A DNA stretch of 64,000 nucleotides from JAABTH01 sp964492615. GTDB taxonomy: Bacteria > Bacillota > Dethiobacteria > DTU022. The DNA lies in contig CAZBKZ010000002.1 of the NCBI GenBank assembly GCA_964492615.1, positions 90,373 through 154,372 of the forward strand, written 5' to 3'. The notes under the pieces were generated by a model, which worked only from the letters and a program-made list of their open reading frames with translations, had not been told where the DNA came from and searched no databases. Each line of letters starts with the position of its first letter. Positions within the stretch are counted from its first letter, which is position 1. Positions 9,189 through 16,742 of this stretch are shown here, in pieces. The position numbers and the translations under genes were made by a program.

Positions 9189-10247
9189 TTATATTTTCAC
9201 ACTGCAGCCCCTGGCAGACGACTCCTGAACAGCCAGGGTCAGGGCCAGGGCGTTTCTTCCTGCCAGAGAATCAAGGCGGGGTTGACGGCCTTCTGAAATT
9301 GCCTCCAGCATATCTTCAGTTGCCAACCTAAAGCTCTCTTCCCATGCAGCCGAAATATTTTCATAAGCCGTGGTTATTCCCTTTTTATAAAGTTCAAGAG
9401 GCGGGCGGTTCTGGAGGCGGCCGGTACAACGGTTAACAAATATAATGCCACTTGTCCCGGTTATTTCCAGGCGGCTTTCGTCGGCATAATGTTTCGTATC
9501 AATTTCCAACTCCGGGGCCATAACGACATCCATAACTCCGTAGGCTCTGCCCCGGCTGTATTTCCACATGATCATTGATGGAACATTTACTTTGAGGCCG
9601 CTACCGGGAATAATTTCGCTGTAATCTGTCCAGGCGAATACTTGTTCTACTGCACCGAGCAGGTAAAGGATTAGGGAAAAATTATGGTAATTGTGATCAA
9701 ACATAATTGGGCAGCCTCCGCCAGTTTGCGGGTTAAAACGCCACTGCCATGCATCAAGCGGTATGTCCCAGGCAGCGGGGCTGCAGCCACAGCGCACCCT
9801 CAGATTAACCGACAGCGGTTCACCGATATCCCCGTTTTCAATCATTTCCCTGGCTTTGACATATGGCGGGTAATAAACAAAATTTTCGTATACCCTGAAG
9901 ATGGTTTCAGAAGCTTTTACTGCTGCCACAATCCTGTCAGCTTCATCCAGATTTATAGCCATTGGTTTCTGCAGTGAAACATGTTTGCCCGCTTCAATGG
10001 CGGCAATTGCCATATCACAATGCAGATGATGGGGGGTAAGGATTTCAATCAGGTCTACTTCAGGGTCGGCCAGGATATCTTTGTAACTGCTGTATATTTT
10101 TTCTGCCTGCCACAATGCTGCTTTGGCGGCAGCTTTTTCATGATCAGGATCATAAAGCCCGTAAATCCTGCCTTTTCTACTATGGTGGTAACCAAGGGCG
10201 TGCAGATCGGATATTCGTCCACAGCCTGCGAAGACTGTTTTTATCAT
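9189..10247 (-). CDS. Gfo/Idh/MocA family NAD(P)-dependent oxidoreductase
   Basis: A 352-residue dehydrogenase of the glucose-fructose oxidoreductase / inositol 2-dehydrogenase family. The N-terminal Rossmann fold starts FAGCGRISDLHALGYH. The family EKP signature appears as LQKPMA, with Gln replacing Glu. The C-terminal alpha/beta substrate domain carries GGGCPIMFDHNYHNF, with His residues where the catalytic Asp/His pair usually sits. Such enzymes oxidise sugar or cyclitol hydroxyls, or act on dTDP- or UDP-sugars. It lies 21 bases downstream of the ThDP enzyme and 68 bases upstream of the dehydratase gene, so the three probably form one transcript. Substrate is unknown; the operon suggests polyol or cyclitol breakdown. 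Confidence 0.85.
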   Translation of the reverse strand: MIKTVFAGCGRISDLHALGYHHSRKGRIYGLYDPDHEKAAAKAALWQAEKIYSSYKDILADPEVDLIEILTPHHLHCDMAIAAIEAGKHVSLQKPMAINLDEADRIVAAVKASETIFRVYENFVYYPPYVKAREMIENGDIGEPLSVNLRVRCGCSPAAWDIPLDAWQWRFNPQTGGGCPIMFDHNYHNFSLILYLLGAVEQVFAWTDYSEIIPGSGLKVNVPSMIMWKYSRGRAYGVMDVVMAPELEIDTKHYADESRLEITGTSGIIFVNRCTGRLQNRPPLELYKKGITTAYENISAAWEESFRLATEDMLEAISEGRQPRLDSLAGRNALALTLAVQESSARGCSVKI

Positions 10248-10268
10248 GGTTAGAACCCCCAGGTTTTA

Positions 10269-12071
10269 TTATTGTCCTAGCTCTTCTTCACTGCGGGCCC
10301 GGGTATATTCACTGCGGATATCTTTCAGATATTCCGGTACAGGCACATCCCACCACCCTGTTGCTTTTCCACCGGACCAGGGGTAGTTGCGGTTGACCAT
10401 AACCTCCAGTAAATATATTTTATTTGAAGCTAACGCTTTTGCCAGTGCCGGCGCCACCTCACCAGGATTTGATACTCTCGTTGATTCAACCCCAAATGCT
10501 TTTGCCAGCTCTTTAAAATCGGGAGTAACTATTTCTCCCGAGTGGCTGCGGAACTCCGTGGCGAAACGCCTCGCTTCCCCGTATACGTCGTGTTGGAGAT
10601 CGCGGATTGATAAGAATCCGCCGTTGTTCAGAACGATTACGACCACGGGTATATTGTATTGAACCGCGGTAGCCAGTTCCTGCCCGGTCATCAGGAAATC
10701 ACCATCGCCAACCAGGGCAACCACAGCCTGCCCGGGCTTGGCCAGCTTAACTCCAAGGGCTGCCGGGAGTGAAAAGCCCATTGTCGAAAAGCCGCCGGTT
10801 GTCACCAGGGTACCCGGTTCATAGAAAGGGAATTCCTGGAATACCTGGGCCTGACTGTGACCTGAAGAGGTTACCAGGTAACCGTCTCTTGGCAAAACGG
10901 AACGGATTTCAGCCAGAGCACGGGAAACAGTAACAGGGCTGAGATCATCACCACGCAGCGCTGCCAGTTCCTGTAGCCAGCGGCTGCGTATATTCTCTAT
11001 TTCAATGGTATAAGGCTCATTTCTATAATCAAACCCAGTTTTCCCAACCTCTTCGTTTATTGAAGCTAAGGCTATTTTTGCATCACCGGTTAAACCGATC
11101 TCCACCGGATAGTTCTTGCCGATTTCGGCCGGGTCCAGGTCCAGATGAATCAATTTTGCAGGTGGTATATTGAAGCTCGAATTACGGCGATATGAGGAGG
11201 TGGTTTCGTCTGCGAATCGGCAACCTGCTGCTAATATAACATCTGCCCTCGAAGCCAGGGTATTTCCGCAGGTTGTCCCCTTGGAGCCGGCGTGCCAGGC
11301 ATAGAGAGGGTGGTCCTCGGGAAATGCGCTTTTCCCAGCCATGGTGGTAATTACAGCAGCACCTGTTCGCTCGGCAAGTTTGATCAGTTCTGCTGAAGCG
11401 CCTGAACGAAGAATTCCTCCACCGGCCAGGATAAGCGGACGCTTTGCATTGGTTAGAAGGCCGGCTGCTTTCGATATATCGGCCGGGTCTGGGCGGCAGG
11501 ACAATGCGGGGTGGTCAAATCGCAGACTTTCCCCTTTAACATCTGCACTTTCTGCCTGCACATCCATGGGCAGGGCAATTGTCGCCGGCCCGGGCCTGCC
11601 ATGGCGCATGGCCAGAAAAGATCGATTCAGGGCATGGGGCAGTTGTTCAACCCGCCCTGCCAGTTGAGAAAAACGGGTCAGCGGGCGCAGGGCATTCAAT
11701 GAGTCTGCAGCCCGGTTGCGTTCTATTTCCTGCAGAACACCTTTTCCGAACATATAAGTATGCGTTTCACCAATCAGGGCCAACATTGCGGTCGAATCAA
11801 CATAAGATGTGGCCAACCCGATAGCAAGGTTTAAAGCTCCCGGGCCGATAGAAGTAAAAATAGCAGCCGGTTTGCCGTTAACCCGGTAATAACCGTCAGC
11901 CATGTGTGCTGCACTTTGTTCATGTCTGACCAGGTAAAGCGGTAGCTTCTCTCTATATTCATAAAAAGCATCGACCAGGGCAAGGCAACCATGACCGGGA
12001 ATTCCCGCTACCCAGGGAACACCGTTTTCGATCAAGGCCCGGGTTATAATTTGTCCTCCTGTTAAACGCAT
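10269..12071 (-). CDS. Thiamine-pyrophosphate enzyme, acetolactate-synthase/IolD-like
   Basis: A 600-residue ThDP-dependent enzyme with the three-domain layout of acetohydroxyacid synthase. The N-terminal PYR domain has the cofactor-activating Glu in YLVRHEQSAAHMADGY. The central domain follows at about 190-330. The C-terminal PP domain has the Mg-ThDP motif VGDGDFLMTGQEL followed by VLNNGG. The opening GIPGHGC and the MDVQAE segment recall the trihydroxycyclohexanedione hydrolase IolD as well as acetolactate synthases. No regulatory small subunit (IlvN/IlvH) is nearby, which argues against plain branched-chain synthesis. It is first gene of the leftward operon, divergent from a sugar symporter. 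The ATG is preceded by AAGGAGG at somewhat long spacing. Confidence 0.82.
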   Translation of the reverse strand: MRLTGGQIITRALIENGVPWVAGIPGHGCLALVDAFYEYREKLPLYLVRHEQSAAHMADGYYRVNGKPAAIFTSIGPGALNLAIGLATSYVDSTAMLALIGETHTYMFGKGVLQEIERNRAADSLNALRPLTRFSQLAGRVEQLPHALNRSFLAMRHGRPGPATIALPMDVQAESADVKGESLRFDHPALSCRPDPADISKAAGLLTNAKRPLILAGGGILRSGASAELIKLAERTGAAVITTMAGKSAFPEDHPLYAWHAGSKGTTCGNTLASRADVILAAGCRFADETTSSYRRNSSFNIPPAKLIHLDLDPAEIGKNYPVEIGLTGDAKIALASINEEVGKTGFDYRNEPYTIEIENIRSRWLQELAALRGDDLSPVTVSRALAEIRSVLPRDGYLVTSSGHSQAQVFQEFPFYEPGTLVTTGGFSTMGFSLPAALGVKLAKPGQAVVALVGDGDFLMTGQELATAVQYNIPVVVIVLNNGGFLSIRDLQHDVYGEARRFATEFRSHSGEIVTPDFKELAKAFGVESTRVSNPGEVAPALAKALASNKIYLLEVMVNRNYPWSGGKATGWWDVPVPEYLKDIRSEYTRARSEEELGQ

Positions 12072-12163
12072 TACGCATACAGCCTCCTTGACTTCATTTA
12101 ACCATATATTAACAATAAATAATATTTCGCGCTATCTAAAGGAATTCCTGCCTGACAGTTAGA

Positions 12164-12193
12164 ATTGTCTAAACAATCCTCTTATAGTAGAAT
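12164..12193 (+). promoter_or_regulatory. Putative SigA promoter with overlapping palindrome for the GPH symporter
   Basis: TTGTCT at 12165-12170 and TAGAAT at 12188-12193 are separated by 17 bases. The -35 box is embedded in ATTGTCTAAACAAT (12164-12177), an inverted repeat that could be an operator. It lies in the 225-base region between the divergent ThDP operon and the symporter. Confidence 0.45.
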
Positions 12194-12296
12194 TGATGAA
12201 GATAGTAATTGACTGCTGCAGGCTGAGTATATCCAGGAATTTCGGTGGGTCTGAACCGGATTGTGAAAAGATTACCTGAAGAAAGCAGGTGTGCTC

Positions 12297-13667
12297 TTGG
12301 CTGAGTATATTGAAAAAGTAGAACTACACGAAGGAAAGCTTTCATTTTGGACCAAGTTCGGTTTTGGTATATGTGACCTGGGTGGTAACCTCTTTTTTAC
12401 AATGATGGGTTTTTACCTGCTCTATTTTATGACTGATGTGGTTGGTTTGGCAGCGGGTCTGGCAGGTACGGCCCTGATGATTGGTAAAGTATGGGATGCG
12501 ATTACAGATCCGACAATCGGTTACCTGTCGGATAGAACCAGGTCACGCTGGGGAAGAAGAAGGCCTTACATGTTCATCGGTTCTTTTTTGCTTTTTGGAA
12601 TGATGATTGTCATGTTCACCGCTCCCGAGCTGGGAAGCCAGGGGCAGTATTTCGCCTGGGCGGCAATTATGTACTGCCTGCTCTGTACTGCTTACACCCT
12701 GGTTAATATTCCTTATGGCGCTTTAACGCCTGAACTGACCACCGATTACAATGAAAGAACTGTAGTGAATGCTTTTCGTATGAGTAGCGCGGTGATCGGA
12801 ACCCTGGTCGGAGCCGGACTGGTTTTACCCATAGTTGGTCTTGCAGCAAGTGTAAAAGCAGGTTGGACCCTGACTGGGGTCGTTATGGGAGCAATTATGA
12901 TGGTAACGGCCCTGGTTACAGTATTTTCAGTCCGGGAACCTGTTCACGGAGAGCTGCCTCCACGACAGAATATATTCAAATCTTACGCCCAGGTGCTTGG
13001 CATGAAGGCATTTCTAACCTGCCTGATCCCTTGGACTATGCACATTACCGGGGTTACAATAATCCAGGGAGCCCTGCTCTATTTTTACATCTATCTTTTC
13101 GGCAGTGAGAGTGGTTTTCAACTTGCCCTTGTTGCCCTGCTGGTCAGTTCAATGGTATTCATTCCTGTTTGGACTGTGATATCGGGTAAAATCGGTAAAA
13201 AGAAAAGCTATAACATCGGTATGGCAATCGTTGCCCTTGCAGTTATGATACTTTTCTTGATTGGTAACAGGGTGGCGATGGAGTTTACTTATTTAATAAT
13301 GGTCTTTGCAGGATTTGGTTTTGCCACCCAGTATGTTATGCCATATGCTATTGTCCCTGATGTAGTGGAATATGATTATGCCGAAAATGGGGTTAGAAGA
13401 GAAGGAGTTTTTTACGGTCTCTGGACCTTAACCAGTAAAATTGGCCAGGCCTTCGCCATTGCATTGAGCGGGTGGACCTTGAGCGCTTTCGGGTATATTC
13501 CTGATGTTGCCCAGAGTGATCTTTCGCTGCTCGGGATTAGGCTTCTATGCGGCCCCATCCCGGTGGTCTTTTTTGTTATAGGTATTATTGTTCTCGCTTT
13601 TTACCCCATAACCAGGGAGAAGTATGAAGAAATTTTACAGAAGATTGCTCTTCGTGATGCGAAATAG
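12297..13667 (+). CDS. GPH-family sugar:cation symporter (MFS)
   Basis: A 456-residue polytopic membrane protein with about 12 hydrophobic segments. It carries the glycoside-pentoside-hexuronide symporter signature: DAITDPTIGYLSDRTRSRWG then GRRRPYMF after the second helix, and YAIVPDVVEYDY in the second half, as in MelB and related transporters. It should import a sugar, glycoside or uronide with Na+ or H+. TTG 12297 is chosen because AGGTG (12287-12291) sits at good distance; GTG 12291 would add two residues. It diverges from the ThDP/Gfo/dehydratase operon, suggesting that it supplies that pathway's substrate. No glycosidase is nearby. Confidence 0.9.
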   Translation: MAEYIEKVELHEGKLSFWTKFGFGICDLGGNLFFTMMGFYLLYFMTDVVGLAAGLAGTALMIGKVWDAITDPTIGYLSDRTRSRWGRRRPYMFIGSFLLFGMMIVMFTAPELGSQGQYFAWAAIMYCLLCTAYTLVNIPYGALTPELTTDYNERTVVNAFRMSSAVIGTLVGAGLVLPIVGLAASVKAGWTLTGVVMGAIMMVTALVTVFSVREPVHGELPPRQNIFKSYAQVLGMKAFLTCLIPWTMHITGVTIIQGALLYFYIYLFGSESGFQLALVALLVSSMVFIPVWTVISGKIGKKKSYNIGMAIVALAVMILFLIGNRVAMEFTYLIMVFAGFGFATQYVMPYAIVPDVVEYDYAENGVRREGVFYGLWTLTSKIGQAFAIALSGWTLSAFGYIPDVAQSDLSLLGIRLLCGPIPVVFFVIGIIVLAFYPITREKYEEILQKIALRDAK

Positions 13668-13668
13668 C

Positions 13669-13697
13669 TTGACGGGCATAGCTTCATTAAGTATAAT
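13669..13697 (+). promoter_or_regulatory. SigA promoter of tRNA-Asn
   Basis: TTGACG at 13669-13674 and TATAAT at 13692-13697 with a 17-base spacer. The expected transcription start is about 12 bases before the tRNA. Confidence 0.85.
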
Positions 13698-13715
13698 AAC
13701 TAATGCTGGTGATGC

Positions 13716-13790
13716 TCCTCAGTAGCTCAATGGCAGAGCGACCGGCTGTTAACCGGTAGGTTGCAGGTTCGAGTCCTGCCTGGGGAGCCA
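13716..13790 (+). tRNA. tRNA-Asn (GTT)
   Basis: A 75-base cloverleaf with encoded CCA. The acceptor arm pairs TCCTCAG with CTGGGGA, the T arm contains GGTTCGAGTCC, and the anticodon loop CTGTTAA gives GTT. It has its own promoter and terminator, so it is a single-gene transcript. Confidence 0.97.
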
Positions 13791-13798
13791 GAAAAACA

Positions 13799-13830
13799 AC
13801 GGTACTTCTTCAAGAAGTACCGTTTTTTTA
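13799..13830. terminator. Terminator after tRNA-Asn, usable from both sides
   Basis: The stem ACGGTACTTC / GAAGTACCGT (13799-13808, 13814-13823) has a 5-base loop and a following run of T. A-rich sequence precedes it, so it can also end the leftward gene at 13847. Confidence 0.88.
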
Positions 13831-13846
13831 TTAAGCGGCTTATTTG

Positions 13847-14527
13847 TTAAGCTAATCTTTTATCCCTGCGCCATTCGCAGCGGTTTCGTTTAGAACAGAA
13901 ATCACAGGGAGAAACTGCATCGTTTAAGTTTTTACCCCGGGGAATTACAAGGGATACAGATTTGCGGGGAATCATCAGGAAGCTGGTTGTCAGTCTGACC
14001 CCGATTTTTTCAGCCGGTAAGACAGAGAAAACCTGACCCTGCTGCTCGATCGGCCATCCTTCCTGCCCGGGCTGGGCCCGCATACCGAGATCAAGGCCGA
14101 GCTTATAGGCCTCCGAGCTGATAATATCTTCTACCTTCTGGCTCACTTTACCGACAGCGGCAATACCTGCTCCGTCAAGAGCCAGTGCTTTTACAGGATT
14201 TTCCTTCATCATTTCAGCAACTCTTTCTTCAAGAGCTTCGCCGATAGTACAGATTGCTATATTCAGGTGATCTGCCCCGGACAAAGCTTTTGCAACAAGG
14301 GTTCCTTCAAAAGCCCCGCCTTCGAAAAAGATAGTTTTATGTTCAAAATTCGTTACCCGGGCAGCTGTGTAAAGAGCAGCAGGTTTAAGAAGTGAGTGAG
14401 TCTCTTCCAGGACCGATTCAGCAGTTTCAGAAAGTCGGGCGGATGCGCGTTCAGGATCGATACCCTGTCCTTTCAATACATCTTTATAAGTTAGATTAAT
14501 ATTAAAATCTTTTACTTCGTTATACAT
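13847..14527 (-). CDS. Stand-alone methionine-synthase activation-domain-like protein
   Basis: A 226-residue protein resembling the C-terminal AdoMet-binding reactivation domain of cobalamin-dependent methionine synthase (MetH). The matching part is the ARVTNFEHKTIFF segment and the stretch through MIPRKSVSLVIPRG. The tail has a Cys cluster, CDFCSKRNRCEW, as in the stand-alone forms found in corrinoid-using anaerobes, where it may hold an Fe-S cluster. In the family such proteins accompany split MetH or corrinoid methyltransferases; none is next to it here. AGGAGG sits seven bases before the ATG. It lies alone between tRNA genes. The domain call is fairly confident, the partner is unknown. 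Confidence 0.75.
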   Translation of the reverse strand: MYNEVKDFNINLTYKDVLKGQGIDPERASARLSETAESVLEETHSLLKPAALYTAARVTNFEHKTIFFEGGAFEGTLVAKALSGADHLNIAICTIGEALEERVAEMMKENPVKALALDGAGIAAVGKVSQKVEDIISSEAYKLGLDLGMRAQPGQEGWPIEQQGQVFSVLPAEKIGVRLTTSFLMIPRKSVSLVIPRGKNLNDAVSPCDFCSKRNRCEWRRDKRLA

Positions 14528-14584
14528 GTCGAATGCCTCCTGTTGTGAAAAAGCCTTTTTTTATTTTATCCTCTTTTTAAATTC

Positions 14585-14614
14585 TTGACAACGATCTGCA
14601 GGGTATGTTACACT
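14585..14614 (+). promoter_or_regulatory. SigA promoter of the Met-Glu-Val tRNA cluster
   Basis: A perfect -35 box TTGACA (14585-14590) with TACACT (14609-14614) 18 bases downstream, about 54 bases before the first tRNA. Confidence 0.65.
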
Positions 14615-14667
14615 CATATAGCTGTATGAGCAATTATATTTTAAAGTCACTCAATTATTGAAGACGA

Positions 14668-14743
14668 GGGCCCATAGCTCAGCTGGAAGAGCTACCGGCT
14701 CATAACCGGTTGGTCCCAGGTTCGAGCCCTGGTGGGCCCACCA
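14668..14743 (+). tRNA. tRNA with CAT anticodon (elongator Met, or Ile2)
   Basis: A 76-base cloverleaf with encoded CCA, acceptor GGGCCCA/TGGGCCC and anticodon loop CTCATAA. It lacks the three consecutive G-C anticodon-stem pairs and the 1-72 mismatch of initiator tRNA, so it is not fMet. The acceptor has C4-G69 and C5-G68, which the lysidine synthetase TilS favours, so tRNA-Ile2 is a real alternative. Confidence 0.9.
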
Positions 14744-14748
14744 TTCCT

Positions 14749-14824
14749 GGCCCCTTCGTCTAATCGGTTAGGACACCAGCCTTTCAAGCTGGCAGCAGGG
14801 GTTCGAATCCCCTAGGGGTCACCA
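14749..14824 (+). tRNA. tRNA-Glu (TTC)
   Basis: A 76-base cloverleaf with encoded CCA. The acceptor pairs GGCCCCT with AGGGGTC, and the anticodon loop CTTTCAA gives TTC. It starts five bases after the preceding tRNA. Confidence 0.97.
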
Positions 14825-14830
14825 CTATTT

Positions 14831-14906
14831 GGGCGAATAGCTCAGCTGGGAGAGCACCTGCCTTACAAGCAGGGGGTCACAGGTTCAAGCCCTGTTTCGC
14901 CCACCA
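14831..14906 (+). tRNA. tRNA-Val (TAC)
   Basis: A 76-base cloverleaf with encoded CCA. The acceptor pairs GGGCGAA with TTCGCCC, and the anticodon loop CTTACAA gives TAC. Last gene of the three-tRNA cluster. Confidence 0.97.
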
Positions 14907-14912
14907 GCAGAC

Positions 14913-14940
14913 AAAGCATCGGGATACCCCGGTGCTTTTG
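14913..14940 (+). terminator. Terminator after the tRNA cluster
   Basis: An 11-bp stem AAAGCATCGGG / CCCGGTGCTTT with one G-T pair and a short loop, followed by a modest T run. Confidence 0.65.
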
Positions 14941-14973
14941 CTTATGCCGGCATAAAAATGGGCTCGGGATCTA

Positions 14974-15002
14974 TTTACAAAAGCCCCTTCCCGTGGTATT
15001 AT
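14974..15002 (+). promoter_or_regulatory. SigA promoter of the riboswitch-led secreted-protein gene
   Basis: TTTACA at 14974-14979 and TATTAT at 14997-15002 with a 17-base spacer. Transcription would begin near 15009, just ahead of the riboswitch aptamer. Confidence 0.75.
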
Positions 15003-15013
15003 AAACGGCAGAA

Positions 15014-15120
15014 ATATATCTCTACCGAATTGGCGCCCCTTCCGAAAGGATGGTTAGCAAAGCCATGGGTCTAATGCTCTGATGAGCTATGATCTCCAGG
15101 CTGCCGAAGGGAGATATTTT
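15014..15120 (+). promoter_or_regulatory. c-di-GMP-I (GEMM) riboswitch, variant
   Basis: The stretch 15056-15108 matches the GEMM-I core: GCAAAGCCATGGGTCTAA, a hairpin, TATGATC and AGGCTGCCGAA. A GAAA tetraloop (15044-15047) and a CTAA/TATG-type receptor are present, so the usual tertiary docking is possible. A 7-bp closing helix pairs ATATCTC (15016-15022) with GAGATAT (15111-15117). The 5' joining segment reads GGCGCCCC instead of the near-invariant GGCAAACC, so this is an atypical member. GAGATAT could alternatively pair with the TCTCC near 15140, and that same CTCC can pair with the ribosome-binding site GGAG at 15147, suggesting translational control of the next gene. The ligand is expected to be c-di-GMP but unproven. 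Confidence 0.78.
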
Positions 15121-15164
15121 TATTGCCCGTCAATATTTTCTCCAGGGGAGCAATATATACTTCT

Positions 15165-16001
15165 ATGATCAAGAAACTGGTTGGAGCAATCATCGTTTTA
15201 TTCATAGTTGTTCATGGTGGAACCCTTATTGCTTCTGCAGGTCAGTTTGCTCCTGTTTTTATAACCCCCGATGATGTCCTGTACGATTCTGTTCTGGCTA
15301 TTGAAATGGCCCAGTATTCACTCACGGAAAACCCAGAAGAGCGTTTGATGATCCTGGAAGAATCAACTAAAAAGGGAATTTTGGCAATTGACAATACGGT
15401 GGATGTGAGTGATATTACCATCCTTATCGGCCATTTTCAGCGCTACGACGATTTGTTATGGGATTTATGGGATGAACTTGATGAAGGCAGGGCCGGAGAA
15501 TTGGCTCCCCGTTTTATTGAGATGGCAGAAAAACGTTTACAGCGGCTTGAAGAATCACTGAAGAACGAAAAAATACCATACAGGGCCAGAGAAAATATAA
15601 AAAGAGCTTTTCAAAAACAACAGGAAGTTTTTAACCGGAAAGAAGTGATTGTTTTGGTTGCCGAAAGTAACAATGCTGGTGAAGATGGTTCTGAGTATGG
15701 GCTACCTGTAGAAGAGGGAAGATTAAATGATATGGCACCGGGCCAGTCCGGTTCCGCACCAGGCCAGTCGGCCACTGTTCCCGGCCAGTCCGGTTCAACA
15801 CCGGGTCAGTCTGCTTCAGCACCAGGCCAATCAGGTTCAGCACCGGGCCAGTCCGGTTCAACACCGGGTCAGTCTGCTTCAGCACCAGGCCAATCAGGTT
15901 CAGCACCGGGCCAATCAGGTTCAGCACCGGGCCAGTCTGGTTCAGCACCGGGCCAGTCTGGTTCAGCACCGGGCCAGTCCGGTTCAGCGCCGGGGCGTTA
16001 A
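15165..16001 (+). CDS. Secreted helical protein with C-terminal PGQS 7-residue repeats
   Basis: A 278-residue exported protein. It starts with a signal peptide (Lys-Lys then a hydrophobic stretch to about residue 26). A charged helical domain of about 170 residues resembles the DUF5667-type helical bundles of Firmicutes surface proteins. The C-terminus has twelve copies of a 7-residue unit of type PGQSGSA, ending PGR at the stop codon. ATG 15165 is chosen because the signal peptide begins there; the ribosome-binding site AGGGGAG is 14 bases upstream. The mRNA leader holds a c-di-GMP-I riboswitch. The gene is followed two bases later by a lipoprotein gene, so the two are probably co-expressed. 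Function is unknown; a cell-surface or matrix role under c-di-GMP control is inferred. Confidence 0.8.
   Translation: MIKKLVGAIIVLFIVVHGGTLIASAGQFAPVFITPDDVLYDSVLAIEMAQYSLTENPEERLMILEESTKKGILAIDNTVDVSDITILIGHFQRYDDLLWDLWDELDEGRAGELAPRFIEMAEKRLQRLEESLKNEKIPYRARENIKRAFQKQQEVFNRKEVIVLVAESNNAGEDGSEYGLPVEEGRLNDMAPGQSGSAPGQSATVPGQSGSTPGQSASAPGQSGSAPGQSGSTPGQSASAPGQSGSAPGQSGSAPGQSGSAPGQSGSAPGQSGSAPGR
15733..15998 (+). repeat. 21-bp tandem repeat array coding for PGQSGSA units
   Basis: About 12.5 direct copies of a 21-bp unit (consensus begins CCGGGCCAGTC) in frame with the secreted protein. The last five copies are nearly identical at the DNA level, and a 63-bp, three-unit block appears twice, so recent slippage or unequal crossing-over is likely. 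Confidence 0.95.
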
Positions 16002-16003
16002 AC

Positions 16004-16567
16004 ATGAAAAAGCAGTTATTCTTAAATAGAATATTAACGATAATCTGCTTGACAATCCTTTGCCTGATATTCACAACCTTGTTAAGTTCGTGCTCAAATA
16101 GTAATCCTGTATTGCAGGAAGGCTGGGATCCAAGAGAGCCGGATTATGGAATAAATTTTAGTTTTGACACTGAAGAAAAATGGCTGCTGATTCAGGACTC
16201 TTACAGGGAAGGTGTTGTTCTCCTTGAATATCAATACCGCGAGCCGGACAATCCTTTTAAACTGGTAGTAACAATTCTGCCTGTTAGTTATTCTAATCAC
16301 GATCTGGTTTTGGAAATGCACCGTATGATGGAATTAAGTCTGCATAACCATACATTAGTCAATGAAGTTGGAGAAAAATACATTTCAGGTTATCAGGTTT
16401 TTACTCTGGCTGCTGAAGCCGGTCTGGAAAATACAGTGTATGCTTCTTCAGCCGGTCTTAACTATAAAGGGCGCACTTATATGATGACAATGCTTGCAAC
16501 AAGTGATACCAGCCTGGAGGCCAATAAAGAACTGGATCTGATTGTTAGTTCGTTAGAACTGGATTGA
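16004..16567 (+). CDS. Lipoprotein of unknown function
   Basis: A 187-residue lipoprotein. A basic and hydrophobic signal sequence ends in a lipobox (LLSSC at about residues 26-30), so the mature protein is anchored by a lipidated Cys. The mature part is about 155 residues with no recognised motif. Its alternating beta-like pattern and the ending LDLIVSSLELD recall PsbP-like or DUF1795-like folds that measure stress proteins, but this is only an impression. It begins two bases after the PGQS-repeat gene and so is likely under the same c-di-GMP riboswitch. A terminator follows at 16630. Confidence 0.75.
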   Translation: MKKQLFLNRILTIICLTILCLIFTTLLSSCSNSNPVLQEGWDPREPDYGINFSFDTEEKWLLIQDSYREGVVLLEYQYREPDNPFKLVVTILPVSYSNHDLVLEMHRMMELSLHNHTLVNEVGEKYISGYQVFTLAAEAGLENTVYASSAGLNYKGRTYMMTMLATSDTSLEANKELDLIVSSLELD

Positions 16568-16629
16568 TTTTTGATTGCATCACCCGACACAAATAACTGG
16601 TTATAAACAATCGTGTGCATCAAAAGTCC

Positions 16630-16665
16630 GGGGTCTTATTTAGCAATGATCCCCTTTTTATTTTG
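16630..16665 (+). terminator. Terminator after the lipoprotein gene
   Basis: GGGGTC at 16630-16635 pairs with GA(T)CCCC at 16648-16654 (one bulged base), followed by TTTTTATTTT. Confidence 0.65.
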
Positions 16666-16742
16666 GGTGATGTCTAGCTAAAAAGATATTTGCTCCAACT
16701 GTTTGCAGCTCATCGTTTTACAATATTAGAGCGGGTGGTCCT

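Noticed and set aside
15733..15998. Tandem repeat array as a CRISPR
   Set aside because: The 21-bp units are directly adjacent with no unique spacers and encode an in-frame peptide repeat.
15631..16074. Long antisense frame with repeated NQTGPVL-type units
   Set aside because: It is the mirror of the 21-bp repeat array on the other strand and lacks a sensible start, ribosome-binding site or domain.
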